64,000 nt of DNA, from NCBI GenBank assembly GCA_963706785.1, contig CAVPNJ010000006.1, positions 1 through 64,000 on the forward strand. The letters run 5' to 3'. This document shows positions 39,080-48,726 of the stretch, piece by piece; within the stretch, counting starts at the first letter, position 1; every line of letters starts with the position of its first letter. Under the pieces are notes generated by a model. The model was not told the DNA's origin, did not search any database, and saw nothing but the letters and a program-made list of their open reading frames with translations. The translations under genes were made by a program, and so were the position numbers. This DNA comes from Pollutimonas sp963706785 (lineage in GTDB: Bacteria > Pseudomonadota > Gammaproteobacteria > Burkholderiales > Burkholderiaceae_B).

Positions 39080-41886
39080 TATCGCGTCACCCCCGGTACG
39101 TAGGTCAGCGACATCTGCTGTGCGGACTTTTGGACGGCAAAGGGAAACAACCTTTCCAGTGCGTGTAACATGGTGCCGTCTATGGGCAAGGGTTCTACCG
39201 GATAATCGTCCCAATCCAGACCCAGGTTTAACATCGGTTTCAAACTGGATACCTTGGCCCAGAACATGGTGCCCATCGGGAAATTGAAATGTTCCGGCAG
39301 TTATCCAGCATCGAGCGAGGGCGCGATGTTGTCCGCATACGATCGGTTCTTGCACCAGCCCATTGCGTTGGGGTCATCGGGGAAAATAATTCCTGTGGCC
39401 TGATCGTGCGCCAGGCGGCCAAGAATAATGTCGGCCATCCGTGTTTCCTTGCTTCCCAGCAGGTTTTCCAGCAGGAAACGGTACCAGATGCGGCCGGCAT
39501 GTTCGTTATGTTTGGTTCTTTTGGTGTGCACGTGACCGATCAGATCATATTCGGCTTGTATCTTGCCGGCGAATTCGGTCAGCAGGGGGCCGATATCGCG
39601 CCCACGGTTGGGTGCGATGCGAACGTCGACCGATCCGCGTTGGTAATTTTTTAGTTGCTCCAGAATCACCGTTTTAGACGTCTCGTCGGTAACGCTGATC
39701 AGTAAATCGACGTTGGTTTCATTCTGGCTAAGCCGCTGGATGATTTCCGGAAACAAGTCGCGGTAAAACACGTGCACGTGCAGTGCCACGCGCAAGGTTT
39801 GCGGTACGGCTTGTATGGGTTCGGCAGGCGTAATCAGGTTGGCATTCCAGGCGCCCTGTGGCTGGCCCGCGCGAATGTAGTCGGCAAAGGGGTCGGCGTG
39901 GGGCACGGCGACGCCGTGTTGCTCTAGATAGATTCCGGGATGAAAGCCGGGCATGGGTTTGCGCAGATCGACATCGCTGGCCCAAGTGCGCACGTAAGTG
40001 CGTACCGTATCTTCGATAGGGGCCGCATGCTGGCCCGAATCAGGCGGCAAATAGTAGTCGGCGTTGAACAGGCCGGATTGCACGATGGTGTCGACGTCTT
40101 CGTGCTCTTGCTTTGATCGGTCGGCTTGCTGCAAGGCCAGTTCTTCTAGCCGCAGAACATATCGTGCCATATCGAAACTATTGGCACTGATTTCCAGTCC
40201 TTTCTGGATGACTTCTTCACGCAGTTCCGCAGACTCAAGCAAGGCAATGACTTTGTCCGAGAAATCTTTGGTGTCAAGATAATCGGCCACGCAATATGCG
40301 CCTAGCCCTTGTTCGGTCAGCGTGTCGGCAATGCCGGTGGCCTTGTCGAAACACACCACGGGCAGCCCTTCGGACAATGCTTCAATCGCTACGTTGGGCA
40401 GCGGATCAAGTCGTGAAGTCAGCAGAAATAGGTCGGCTTCTTCGTAGGCCGCGGCAAGGTCGGACACTTCGTCTACAAAGCTTACAAGTCCTTCCAGGCC
40501 AGACCGCGTAACCTGGTCGCCCAGGAACATGGAATAGCCAGAATCGGTGCTCGGTTTATAACCGTCGCCAATCCACACAAATCGACAGGCTAATTCTGGC
40601 ATGCGTTTGTGCACTTGGGCAGCGCACTCCAGGAAAAGGTCCACCCCTTTTCTTAAATGCACCGAGCCAATTCCGACCAGCACCATTCCGTCGGCAGGGA
40701 AACCTTCGGGGCGCATGGCGGCTCGAATTCGTTGGGCATCGGCGGCCTTGGTTGCGGCATCACCGTCTGCCGGCAACACGCAGCGGCCTTGTGGAATGAT
40801 GGGAAACTGGCGGCTGGTAATGTCGTGCAATTCGTTGGCGTAGGCGTTTTCCAGCGTAATGCGGCTGGAAAATACGGTTTGTCCTGACCACAATGCCGAT
40901 TCGCGTATGCCACCCAGCGAATTCACGTAAATCGAGAACTCGTGGATAAGCGAGATGGCTGGTATATACAGTTTGGAAAGTGCCGATAGCACTGCGCGCG
41001 ACTCCACGCTATTGCTGATGGCGAACTTCGGCGTGACCACGTCGGTAATCGACTTGATCAAGGCATCGGCAGTGCTGGAATTTACCGCTAAGCGAACTTT
41101 TTCTTTCAGGGCAAGAACGGTTGCGCCGGCATCGTGACAGGCTTGCACCATAGGGCCCGGCCCGAGGAACAGAACGACTACGTTATATTTGGGCGCAAGG
41201 GCGAGCACCAGGTTATAAGTCAGGACGGGAGCGCCGGTGCGGGTCCCTTCATGGCCTACGACCAGCACGGTTTCGCGCGATGCATCCAGCGGCTTAAGCC
41301 GGCCCAGAATTTCCATATCTGGAAGCTTTCCCAGGCGGCCCTCCTTCTTTCCGTAGGTAATGTAATGGAGGTAGGGGTCGACACCGCTTGCCGCGATGTC
41401 GGGATTATTGGCGAGGTAAAACGCAAGGTTGAAGTCAGGGTCTTCGGGCTGGGCTGGTTCGGGTACGGGTGCAGGTACGGGTACGAGTGCAGGTACGGGT
41501 TCAGCAGTTAGCAGTGGTTCAGGAGCCTGAGTACCCGTTTCTGCGGCGATGAATTGTGCGCCGGTATGATGAGTTCCGCGAATGGACGATTTAAGCCGAC
41601 GTAGTGGCGAGGTTATTTTCCAGCTGCGCGACTGCTCAATGTTGCTTATATGTTGCTGGCATTCGGACAGGTATTTGGACAGAATGCTGATTTGTTGATC
41701 GCGATCGGCCAACTGTTGCTCGTGCGCCGCCCCTTGCTTGGGCAGATCGCTGATCAGTATGTACAGTTCTTCGTCCCGGCTCTTGACGGCCAATTCAATA
41801 TTGCCGATATGTGTATTCAATCCGGCAATTTGTTGATCGAGATTGGCAATTTGGTGGTCCAGCCAGATTGGCGATATGCTGGTCAA
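39079..41886 (-). CDS. GT4 - RgpF glycosyltransferase part of a polyprotein, interrupted by an in-frame TAA
   Basis: The long frame opens with coiled coil (QIANLDQQIAGLN, ~1-90), then a Pro-Val-rich linker (~125-145), the DPxFxLAFYLANNPDIAASG module, and a GT4-type GT-B domain (~195-590: VLVVGHEGTRTGAPVLTYNL, GIGSVHLRKGVDLFLECAAQ, EADLFLLTSRLDPLPNVAIE). A RgpF/rhamnan-synthesis domain starts near residue 670 (ALHVHVFYRDLFPEII, APNRGRDIGPLLTEF, LIGHVHTKRTKHNEH). A TAA at 39301-39303 stops the frame, but the same frame continues with LPEHFNFPMGTMFWAK to a natural stop at 39079, so one base change (GAA to TAA) explains the interruption. The methyltransferase piece upstream belongs to the same protein. 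Confidence 0.75.
41458..41515. repeat. Short repeats encoding a Pro-Val/Ala linker
   Basis: Variants of ggtacgggt / gcaggtacgggt follow one another. On the coding (minus) strand they give PVPALVPVPAPVPEPAQ, a flexible or extended spacer between the coiled-coil part and the repeat module plus GT4 domain. Confidence 0.7.
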
Positions 41887-42859
41887 GATTGACGATATGC
41901 TGGAACTGCTCGGCTATCTGTTGGTCACGCGCAGCGATTTGAGCGTCTTTATCGTGGTCACGCGCAGCAATTTGAGCGTCTTTATCGTTAAGCGCCTGCA
42001 TCAGGTTGTCGATGTGTGCGGTTTGATGCGCCATTTCGTCGCTAAGATTGCCGACGTGCTTCTTGTGTTCAGCCAGATCTTGGCTGAGCGTATTAATGGT
42101 GATCTGTTTTTGTTCCGCGTAGTAGCGTTCGTTCAGGTTGCGTCCCAACGCGGAAAAATAGTGCTTCATCTCTTGCTTGATGTCGCTTTCCGGCGCCAGC
42201 CAGGGCAGGCAGTCGGCGGATTCACTGGTAATTTGCAATACGCCCAAGCCGTGCGAGTGGTCGAATTCCATATGGCAGGGGTACTTCGCCGTCAGTTCAC
42301 CCCACAGACGCCACACCCCGAAATCGCGCTCGCGCACATTGGTATCGTGGAACATGACTATGGCGCCCGGCGCCAGCTTGGGCAGCCAGGTGTCGAAGTC
42401 GTGCTTGACCGCTTCGTAGGTGTGAAGGCCGTCGATATGCAGGAAGTCCACCGAGCCATCGGGGAAATACTCAAGTGCCTCGTCGAAGGTCATTCTCATC
42501 AGATTCGAGAACGACGCATAACGCGGTTCGTGATGGTTCCTTAGATCAATGAAGACCTCTTCGCCGTAATGGGATGCATGCTCGTCACCCTGCCATGTGT
42601 CCACGGCATAACACCGCGTGTCCAGTCCGGACTCGGTAACCGCCTGGCACATGGCGAGGTAAGAATTGCCGGTGTGTGTACCCAGTTCGACGAACATCTT
42701 GGGCTTGAGCTGTGCCATCAACCACGCAGCAAAAGGGATGTGGCCGGCCCATGCGTTAGGCGGCGCAAGACGGACAGGCCAGAACAGGGCGGCGTTTATT
42801 AGTGTTTTCCTTACGTCGTCTAAGCGGGGTGAATTCATGTTGTCCTTCTTACAGATCAA
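41795..42859 (-). CDS. Class I methyltransferase with C-terminal coiled coil; N-terminal part of the MT-GT4-RgpF polyprotein
   Basis: 354-residue open frame; the true start may be ATG 42838 (MNSPRLDDV). Residues ~40-215 are a Methyltransf_24-type domain: MFVELGTHTGNSYLAMCQAV (motif I), YAVDTWQGDEHASHYGEE, VDFLHIDGLHTYEAVKHDFD and GAIVMFHDTN. A coiled coil follows (~235-340) with a duplicated HDKDAQIAARD unit. A one-base shift near 41865 breaks AN|WLDHQIANLDQQIAG; restored, the chain runs into the GT4-RgpF part for a total of ~1250 residues. The methyl group may cap the chain, a known way of setting O-antigen length for Wzt proteins that recognise the terminal residue (inference, and consistent with the C-domain of the neighbouring Wzt). 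Confidence 0.75.
   Translation of the reverse strand: MICKKDNMNSPRLDDVRKTLINAALFWPVRLAPPNAWAGHIPFAAWLMAQLKPKMFVELGTHTGNSYLAMCQAVTESGLDTRCYAVDTWQGDEHASHYGEEVFIDLRNHHEPRYASFSNLMRMTFDEALEYFPDGSVDFLHIDGLHTYEAVKHDFDTWLPKLAPGAIVMFHDTNVRERDFGVWRLWGELTAKYPCHMEFDHSHGLGVLQITSESADCLPWLAPESDIKQEMKHYFSALGRNLNERYYAEQKQITINTLSQDLAEHKKHVGNLSDEMAHQTAHIDNLMQALNDKDAQIAARDHDKDAQIAARDQQIAEQFQHIVNLDQHIANLAGPPNCQSRSTNCRIEYTYRQY
41923..41988. repeat. 33-bp tandem duplication in the coiled-coil coding region
   Basis: Two adjacent 33-base units (41923-41955 and 41956-41988) differ at a single base. On the coding strand each gives 11 residues (HDKDAQIAARD-type), so the coiled coil can be lengthened by whole repeats. 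Confidence 0.9.
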
Positions 42860-44208
42860 TCGTGATATAGGCGTATATCTGTCATCGGAATGCCTAGAAT
42901 GCCTGTGGACACGGGGGTGTGGTGCGAGCGGAACACCAGGGCATCATGCAGCCAGTGCAGTTGCCGGTGATCTGCCTGCGAACCTTCTGCGATGGCAGCC
43001 AGGATGACGTAGTCGCCTTTTGCCAGCCAGGGCATATAAAACTCGAATTCGGCCGTGATAATGTCGCCAGCCTTGGCGGCACACGGCTTTTCTTGATACG
43101 ACAAATAGGTATTGTCGCCAAAGAGGGTTTGGCCCAGGTGGTCTCGGATAAAAAAACCGATGATCGGACTGGCCAGGTCTTTATTGGTTTGCACATCGAC
43201 CCGCAGGCTTACTTTTTCGCCACCAACGATCCAGTTCAATGCGTTGCCATTCGAGTCCAGCATAAGAACGTTGACGATGCGCGCTTCTTCGCCACCAAAG
43301 TCGGGTGAATCGTTGGGTTCGAACTTGAACACTTCGATGTCGTTACGTGCCGTGCTGGCATTGACGAAGTCGGAGCGCTGGTCGCGCCATACCAGCTCGT
43401 CGCGGCCCAGCCGTTTGGCACGCAAGGCGTCGCTGTCTTCGCTAAGGGCGTCGGTGCTGGCGTCCTGGGCTTCGAACAAGCTATTCAGGTAGGCGTCGCA
43501 TACCTTCTTCGACGGCCCGATTTGCTTGATGACGCCCTGGTTCAGCCAGATGGCGCGATCGCACAGGCTGATGACCGATGCCGTGTCGTGGCTGACGAAC
43601 AATAAGGAATGCTCCTCGCGAAATTTGCGAATAAAGCGCATGCATTTTTGGGTGAACAAGGCATCGCCAACCGCCAGGGCTTCGTCCACCACCAGGATAT
43701 CGGCATCGACGTGTGCAATTAACGCAAAGGCCAGGCGCACATACATACCGCTGGAATACACTTTTACGGGTTGCTCGATGAAGTCGCCAATATCGGCAAA
43801 CGCCGCGATATTATCGAAACGTTCATCGACCTTCTGGTTGGAAAGCCCATATAGCGAGGCCGCCATATAAACGTTCTCGCGGCCGGTGAATTCGGGGTTG
43901 AAGCCCGCGCCCAGTTCCAGCAAGGCGGCGACTCGGCCGTTGACCTGGATATTTCCGACGGTGGGATTCAAGGTGCCGCAGATAAGCTGTAGTAAGGTCG
44001 ACTTGCCGCTGCCATTGCGACCGATAATGCCCACAGCCTCGCCGGGCTTAATGTCGAAGGCGACGTCGCGCAGCGCCCAGAATTCGCGGAAGAACTGCTT
44101 GCGGCCTCGGGCGAGCATCTGCATTAGGCGGTCGCGCGGCTTGTCGTAGATGTGATAGCACTTGCTAAGGTTGTCTACCTGAATGGCAAGATCAGATGAC
44201 ATCGGCAA
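42856..44208 (-). CDS. wzt: Polysaccharide ABC exporter ATPase Wzt with C-terminal glycan-binding domain
   Basis: 450 residues, intact. ATPase domain: GIIGRNGSGKSTLLQLICGT (Walker A), VYSSGMYVRLAFALIAH (signature), ADILVVDEALAVGD (Walker B), LLFVSHDTASV (H-loop). Residues ~290-450 form a Wzt_C-type beta sandwich (IVNVLMLDSNGNALNWIVGG, PIIGFFIRDHLGQTLFGDNT, AEFEFYMPWLAKGDYVILAA). In E. coli O8/O9a and related systems this domain binds the chemically capped end of the glycan before export, which fits the methyltransferase encoded directly downstream. The start is MPMSS 44208 or MSSDL 44202; both overlap wzm by 11-17 bases. Confidence 0.92.
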   Translation of the reverse strand: MPMSSDLAIQVDNLSKCYHIYDKPRDRLMQMLARGRKQFFREFWALRDVAFDIKPGEAVGIIGRNGSGKSTLLQLICGTLNPTVGNIQVNGRVAALLELGAGFNPEFTGRENVYMAASLYGLSNQKVDERFDNIAAFADIGDFIEQPVKVYSSGMYVRLAFALIAHVDADILVVDEALAVGDALFTQKCMRFIRKFREEHSLLFVSHDTASVISLCDRAIWLNQGVIKQIGPSKKVCDAYLNSLFEAQDASTDALSEDSDALRAKRLGRDELVWRDQRSDFVNASTARNDIEVFKFEPNDSPDFGGEEARIVNVLMLDSNGNALNWIVGGEKVSLRVDVQTNKDLASPIIGFFIRDHLGQTLFGDNTYLSYQEKPCAAKAGDIITAEFEFYMPWLAKGDYVILAAIAEGSQADHRQLHWLHDALVFRSHHTPVSTGILGIPMTDIRLYHD

Positions 44209-45010
44209 ACCCCTTACGCGTTTTTTGGAACCACGCGAATCCCAGCCAGCCGATCAGTGCCGAACCTAGCGAATAAAGCAGTAAAACCGGCCAGTCTGGA
44301 ACATTCCCAAAGAAAAGCACTTGGCGAGCCTGTTCGATGGCAGGGGCAAGCGGGTTCATCTGGATAATGGGGCGGTATTTCTCGGGTATGGCAGAGGCCG
44401 GGTAAAAAATTGGCGACAGGAACATCAGTACCGTCGTCAAAATAGATATGAACTGTGCCACGTCGCGTAGATAGACGCCCAACGACGCCAATGCCCAGGT
44501 TGCGCCTACGGTGAAAAGCGCAAGGGGCACAACAACCAGCGGGAACAGCAACACCGTTGCGTGGGGTATGCCAAAGAAGATAACGTAGGCGATCAGCCAT
44601 ACGCATAAGCTGACCAGGGCATGGAACAGAACAGCGCCCAAGGTCACCCAAGGTAGTATTTCCAGCGGAAATACCACCTTTTTTACATAGTTGACGTTGG
44701 ACAAGATCAAGTTTGGCGCCCGATTCACGCACTCTGCAAACACATTGAATACGATTAGTCCCGCGAACAGGATCAGGGCAAATTCGGTCTTCGAACCGCT
44801 ACCAGCGCCCCAGCGCGCCTGGAAGACGATGCTGAACACAAAGGTGTAGACCGCCAGCATGAATACCGGGTTGAAAAACGACCACAAAATACCCATGAAC
44901 GAGCCACGGTAACGACCGATGACTTCGCGCTTGACCATCGCGTTGATAAGGCTACGGTTGCGCCAGAGGCTCGCAACCATTTCTTTCGGCGATACGGAGA
45001 ACTGTTGCAT
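44192..45010 (-). CDS. wzm: Polysaccharide ABC exporter permease Wzm
   Basis: 272 residues with six membrane helices. The N-terminal amphipathic region MVASLWRNRSLINAMVKREV and GRYRGSFMGILWSFFNPVFM is the ABC-2 family hallmark, followed by NLILSNVNYVKKVVFPLEIL and FLSPIFYPASAIPEKYRPII. It forms the channel half of the exporter with the Wzt encoded next. Its ATG overlaps the rfbC stop (TGATG at 45008-45012), so precursor synthesis and export are in one operon. Intact. Confidence 0.93.
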   Translation of the reverse strand: MQQFSVSPKEMVASLWRNRSLINAMVKREVIGRYRGSFMGILWSFFNPVFMLAVYTFVFSIVFQARWGAGSGSKTEFALILFAGLIVFNVFAECVNRAPNLILSNVNYVKKVVFPLEILPWVTLGAVLFHALVSLCVWLIAYVIFFGIPHATVLLFPLVVVPLALFTVGATWALASLGVYLRDVAQFISILTTVLMFLSPIFYPASAIPEKYRPIIQMNPLAPAIEQARQVLFFGNVPDWPVLLLYSLGSALIGWLGFAWFQKTRKGFADVI

Positions 45011-45555
45011 CAGGCGAATAGTTCGGTGTGTTGGAACGTCCCGGCGTTGGCGTCTTTGGTCGAAAGTACAGGCTCGGCTTCAGTCGGCCACTGAATAGCC
45101 AGCGTGGGGTCATTCCATAAGATCGATCGCTCATGCTCGGGGGCATAGTAATCGGTGGTCTTGTATAAAAATTCCGCGTAGTCCGAAAGCACCACAAAGC
45201 CGTGCGCAAAGCCTTCGGGTACCCAAAGCTGCTTTTTGTTTTCGGCCGACAGCCTTTCGCCAACCCACTTGCCAAAGGTTGGCGAGCTTTTGCGAATATC
45301 GACGGCCACATCGAAAACTTCGCCCGCCACGACGCGCACCAGTTTGCCCTGGGCCTGCTTGATCTGAAAATGCAAGCCACGCAATACGTTTTTGGCTGAC
45401 CGGGAATGGTTATCTTGCACGAAGCGGACTTGTCGTCCGACCGCGTTTTCAAATTGCCGGTGATTGAAACTTTCGAAGAAGAAACCCCGATCGTCGCCGA
45501 AAACCTTGGGTTCGAAAAGTATGACCTCGGGAATCGCAAGTGGGGTGGCTTTCAT
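45010..45555 (-). CDS. rfbC: dTDP-4-dehydrorhamnose 3,5-epimerase, copy 2
   Basis: 181 residues, intact cupin-type epimerase. VILFEPKVFGDDRGFFFESF, VRFVQDNHSRSAKNVLRGLH (catalytic His), EVFDVAVDIRKSSPTFGKWV and AEFLYKTTDYYAPEHERSIL (active-site Tyr). It makes dTDP-4-keto-L-rhamnose from the RfbB product. Start codon overlaps the rfbA stop (TAATG). This is the only undamaged rfbC in the window. Confidence 0.95.
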   Translation of the reverse strand: MKATPLAIPEVILFEPKVFGDDRGFFFESFNHRQFENAVGRQVRFVQDNHSRSAKNVLRGLHFQIKQAQGKLVRVVAGEVFDVAVDIRKSSPTFGKWVGERLSAENKKQLWVPEGFAHGFVVLSDYAEFLYKTTDYYAPEHERSILWNDPTLAIQWPTEAEPVLSTKDANAGTFQHTELFA

Positions 45556-46437
45556 TAGTAGACCGTTTCCTTAAGAATCTGTAGCAAGTACTGACCATAA
45601 CCGTTTTTTGTCAAAGGCTGCGCCAGCTTTTCCAGCTGCGCGGCGTCTATCCATTTTTGCCTGAAGGCGATTTCTTCCGGGACAGGACACTTTCAGGCCC
45701 TGGCGGTTTTCAAGCGTGGCGATAAATTGACTGGCTTCGAGCAAGGATTCGTGCGTGCCGGTATCTAGCCAAGCGTAGCCGCGACCCATGATTTCAACGT
45801 TAAGCCGCCCTTGTTCCAGGTACAGCCGGTTCAGGTCGGTGATTTCAAGCTCGCCGCGCGGCGAGGGCTTAAGCGACTTGGCCATGCCAATGACTTCTTT
45901 GTCGTAAAAGTATAGGCCCGTTACGGCATAGTTCGATTTGGGCTTAAGCGGTTTTTCTTCCAGCGACAGTACCTTGCCGTCTTCGTTGAATTCAGCCACG
46001 CCGTAACGCTCGGGGTCGTGCACGTGGTAGGCAAATACGCTGGCGCCGTCGCTACGCTGCATGGCGCTGGCCAGCGGCTTTTGAAAATCGTGGCCGTAGT
46101 AGATATTGTCACCAAGCACCAAGGCCGACAGGGCGTTGCCGATAAAGTCTTCGCCAATGATAAAGGCTTGCGCAAGGCCATCGGGGCTGGCTTGTACCGC
46201 GTATTGCAGGCTCAGGCCCCACTGGCTTCCGTCGCCCAATAGCTGCTCGAAGCGGGGGGTATCTTGCGGGGTAGAGATAATAAGAATATCGCGGATGCCG
46301 GCCAGCATCAGAGTGCCTAGCGGGTAATACACCATAGGCTTGTCGTATACGGGCAAAAGCTGCTTGCTGATTGCCAGAGTGGCGGGATGCAGGCGTGTGC
46401 CTGAACCGCCGGCCAGAATAATGCCTTTGCGCTTCAT
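45555..46437 (-). CDS. rfbA: Glucose-1-phosphate thymidylyltransferase, copy 2 (C-terminal frameshift)
   Basis: MKRKGIILAGGSGTRLHPAT and VYDKPMVYYPLGTLMLAG (nucleotide and metal binding), GDNIYYGHDF, PKSNYAVTGLYFYD, GRGYAWLDTGTHESLLEAS. The frame is conserved for ~245 residues, then shifts near 45690 after GLKVSCP, so the open frame as given ends at 45571. In the other frame EEIAFRQKWIDAAQLEKLAQ and NGYGQYLLQILKETVY run to the family's natural stop at 45555. The shift lies in a C-rich stretch next to GG and is a likely sequence error. Directly abuts rfbD. Confidence 0.9.
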
Positions 46438-47330
46438 CTAGAGTTCCGTTGTCGTAAGCTGTTCGATAGTGCGATCGACATAAATGGACCAGTGGGGTAT
46501 TTGCAAACCTAGCGTCTTGCTAAGTTTGCCGGTGTCCAGCCGCGAATTCTTCGGCCGTTTGGCGGGGAGCGGGTAGTCTTCAGTGGCAATTGCCCGTATT
46601 TGTTCGGCACTGATTTTTAACGGTATGCCTTTCGCCTGCAGTTTAGCCACCACATGGGTAGCCAAGCCGTGCCAACTGGTGTCGCCGCCAGCGGTCAGGT
46701 GATACACGCCGGGTGGAAATAGCGCTTTTCTTGTGGGCGGCAATGGCCAGTGCCGTAACGTCTGAGATTAGTTCGGCCGATGTCGGGGTGCCGATTTGGT
46801 CGGCCACAATGCCCAGATTGTCGCGCTCCTTGGCCAGCCGCATTATCGTTTTGATAAAGTTGCCGCCGTGGGCTGAAAATACCCAGCTGGTACGGAATAT
46901 CAGAGCCTGACAACCGCTATCGCTGATGGCGGCTTCGCCGGCACACTTTGTACGCCCGTAGGCGCTTTGCGGAGAGGTGATGTCGGATTCAATGTACGAA
47001 CCATGCTTTTCGCCATCAAAGACGTAATCAGTCGGAATAGTGCACCAGCAGGGCGTTCGCATTGCGGGCATAGTCGGCCATCAGCTTGACCGCTTCTGTA
47101 TTTATCTGCGCGGCGGTCGCTTCGTCGCTTTCGGCTTTATCGACGGCGGTGTAGGCGGCCGCGTTGACGATAATATCGGGCACATGGGTATTTAGCGTTA
47201 GCTGCAAGCCGGCGCCGTCTTCCAGATTGGCCTCGCTGCGGTCCAACGCGATAAGCTGCCCTAGGGGCAGCAGGGTACGCTGAAGTTCGTGGCCGACTTG
47301 GCCGTTCTTTCCCAGTAATAGTATTTTCAT
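46438..47330 (-). pseudogene. rfbD: dTDP-4-dehydrorhamnose reductase, copy 2, frameshifted
   Basis: MKILLLGKNGQVGHELQRTL and NAAAYTAVDKAESDEATAAQ lie in the first frame (47330-~47045). A shift in STDYVFDGEKHGS near 47035 leads to YGRTKCAGEAAIS (Tyr-x3-Lys) and FRTSWVFSAHGGNFIKTIMR. A second shift near 46720 leads to PPGVYHLTAGGDTSWHGLAT and the ending. ~297 residues when joined. The start overlaps the rfbB stop (ATGA at 47327-47330), and the stop touches the rfbA ATG. Confidence 0.8.
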
Positions 47331-48392
47331 ACGGCGTACTGCTTGTTTACCCAGTCTTTGTACGCGCCGCTACTGACGTTGTCCACCCAGGGCTGGTTGT
47401 CCAGATACCATTGCACGGTTTTGCGTATGCCGGTCTCAAAGGTTTCGGCGGGTTTCCAGCCGAGTCGTTTTTCCAGCTTGCTGGCATCGATGGCGTAACG
47501 GCGATCGTGGCCGGCGCGATCTTTAACGAAGCTGATTTGGGTGCTGTACGACTTGCCGTCGGCCCGGGGCTGCAGTTCATCGAGGATAGCGCACAGGTTT
47601 TGCACGACATCCAGGTTGGCTTTTTCGTTCCAGCCGCCAACGTTGTAGACTTCACCCAGCCTGCCAGCTTCCAGCACACGTCGAATGGCGCTGCAGTGGT
47701 CCTTTACATATAGCCAGTCGCGAATTTGCTGGCCGTCGCCGTAAATGGGCAGGTCTTTTCCTTGCAGTGCATTCAAGATGCATAGCGGAATCAGTTTTTC
47801 GGGAAAGTGGTACGGCCCGTAATTGTTCGAGCAGTTTGTGGTTAGTACCGGCAAGTCCGTAAGTATGGTGGTAGGCTCGAACCAGATGGTCGGACGCTGC
47901 CTTACTGGCGGAATATGGGCTGTTCGGTTCGTAGCGATTGGTTTCACTAAACGCGGGGTCGGTTTTGCTTAACGAGCCATATACCTCGTCGGTGGAAACG
48001 TGCAGGAAGCGGAAGGCGTTTCTATCAGTATCGCTGGAACGGGCATTCCAGTATGCCCGGACGGCTTCCAATAGATGGAAGGTGCCGACAATATTGGTCT
48101 GGATGAAATCTTCCGGCCCGTGTATGGACCTATCGACATGGCTCTCGGCCGCAAAGTTAAGCACGGCACGTGGCTTGTGTTCGACCAGCAAGCGGGAAAT
48201 CAGGGCTGCATCCCCAATGTCGCCGTGTACGAATATATGGCGTTGGTCGCCGTCCAGGCTGGCAAGGTTCTCCATATTGCCGGCATAGGTCAATTTATCC
48301 ACATTGACCACTGGCTCGTCGCTGCTTGCCAGCCAGTCCAGCACAAAATTCGAACCGATGAAACCGGCGCCGCCGGTAACTAAAATTGTCAT
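47327..48392 (-). pseudogene. rfbB: dTDP-glucose 4,6-dehydratase, copy 2, one frameshift
   Basis: MTILVTGGAGFIGSNFVLDW, NFAAESHVDRSI, HVSTDEVYGSLSK and YSASKAASDHLVRAYHHTYG are in one frame; a single-base indel near 47848 then moves LPVLTTNCSNNYGPYHFPEK and the rest to another frame ending at 47327. ~354 residues when joined. All catalytic residues are present. If the indel is real, the RfbB activity for both operons would come from copy 1. It is the first gene of the second ABC-export operon. Confidence 0.85.
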
Positions 48393-48726
48393 GCTTTTAA
48401 CTCCCCGTCCATTGCAATGGAGGTTTGTCTGCCTAACGTCGGCACACTATGGGCGCTTATTTCAACCGGTATTTGAAGCCATCGGCCATATCGTGAAGAT
48501 AAGCAGCGTGAAGGAAGGTGTATGCAGCGGAAGATACGTTACCTGTTTTTTTTACGAGAGAAGCCCAATATTGCAACATTGCGCGTCATTTTGATATTGG
48601 CCAGACTGATTGGTCCCAACGAATTAACGTTGAAGGGATTCCCGATTTTGCTCCGCGGCGTTATGGTCGTAATGCTATATAACATTGGGGACATTTGTTA
48701 AAGCCCGTTAAGCCTGAAATAGAATA
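48393..48726. other. Intergenic region upstream of rfbB copy 2
   Basis: About 330 bases with no reading frame I can support. It is AT-rich and should contain the promoter of the large minus-strand operon. I could not identify a confident promoter or a JUMPstart/ops sequence. Confidence 0.4.

Noticed and set aside
38138..39355. Long N-terminal extension of the epimerase (start at 39355)
   Set aside because: The nucleotide-binding motif begins at ATG 39079 and the extension lies antiphase to conserved RgpF sequence, so it is a shadow.
41843..42544. A 233-codon plus-strand frame opposite the methyltransferase
   Set aside because: SAM-binding motifs and the coiled-coil repeats are on the minus strand.
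13310..48392. Recent duplication of the rfb cluster
   Set aside because: The two RfbB proteins differ at many positions throughout (for example in residues 20-50) while gene order is the same, so the copies are old or separately acquired.
48393..48726. JUMPstart/ops element upstream of the second rfb operon
   Set aside because: I looked for a ggcggtagc-type core on the coding strand and did not find one here or before the first operon.
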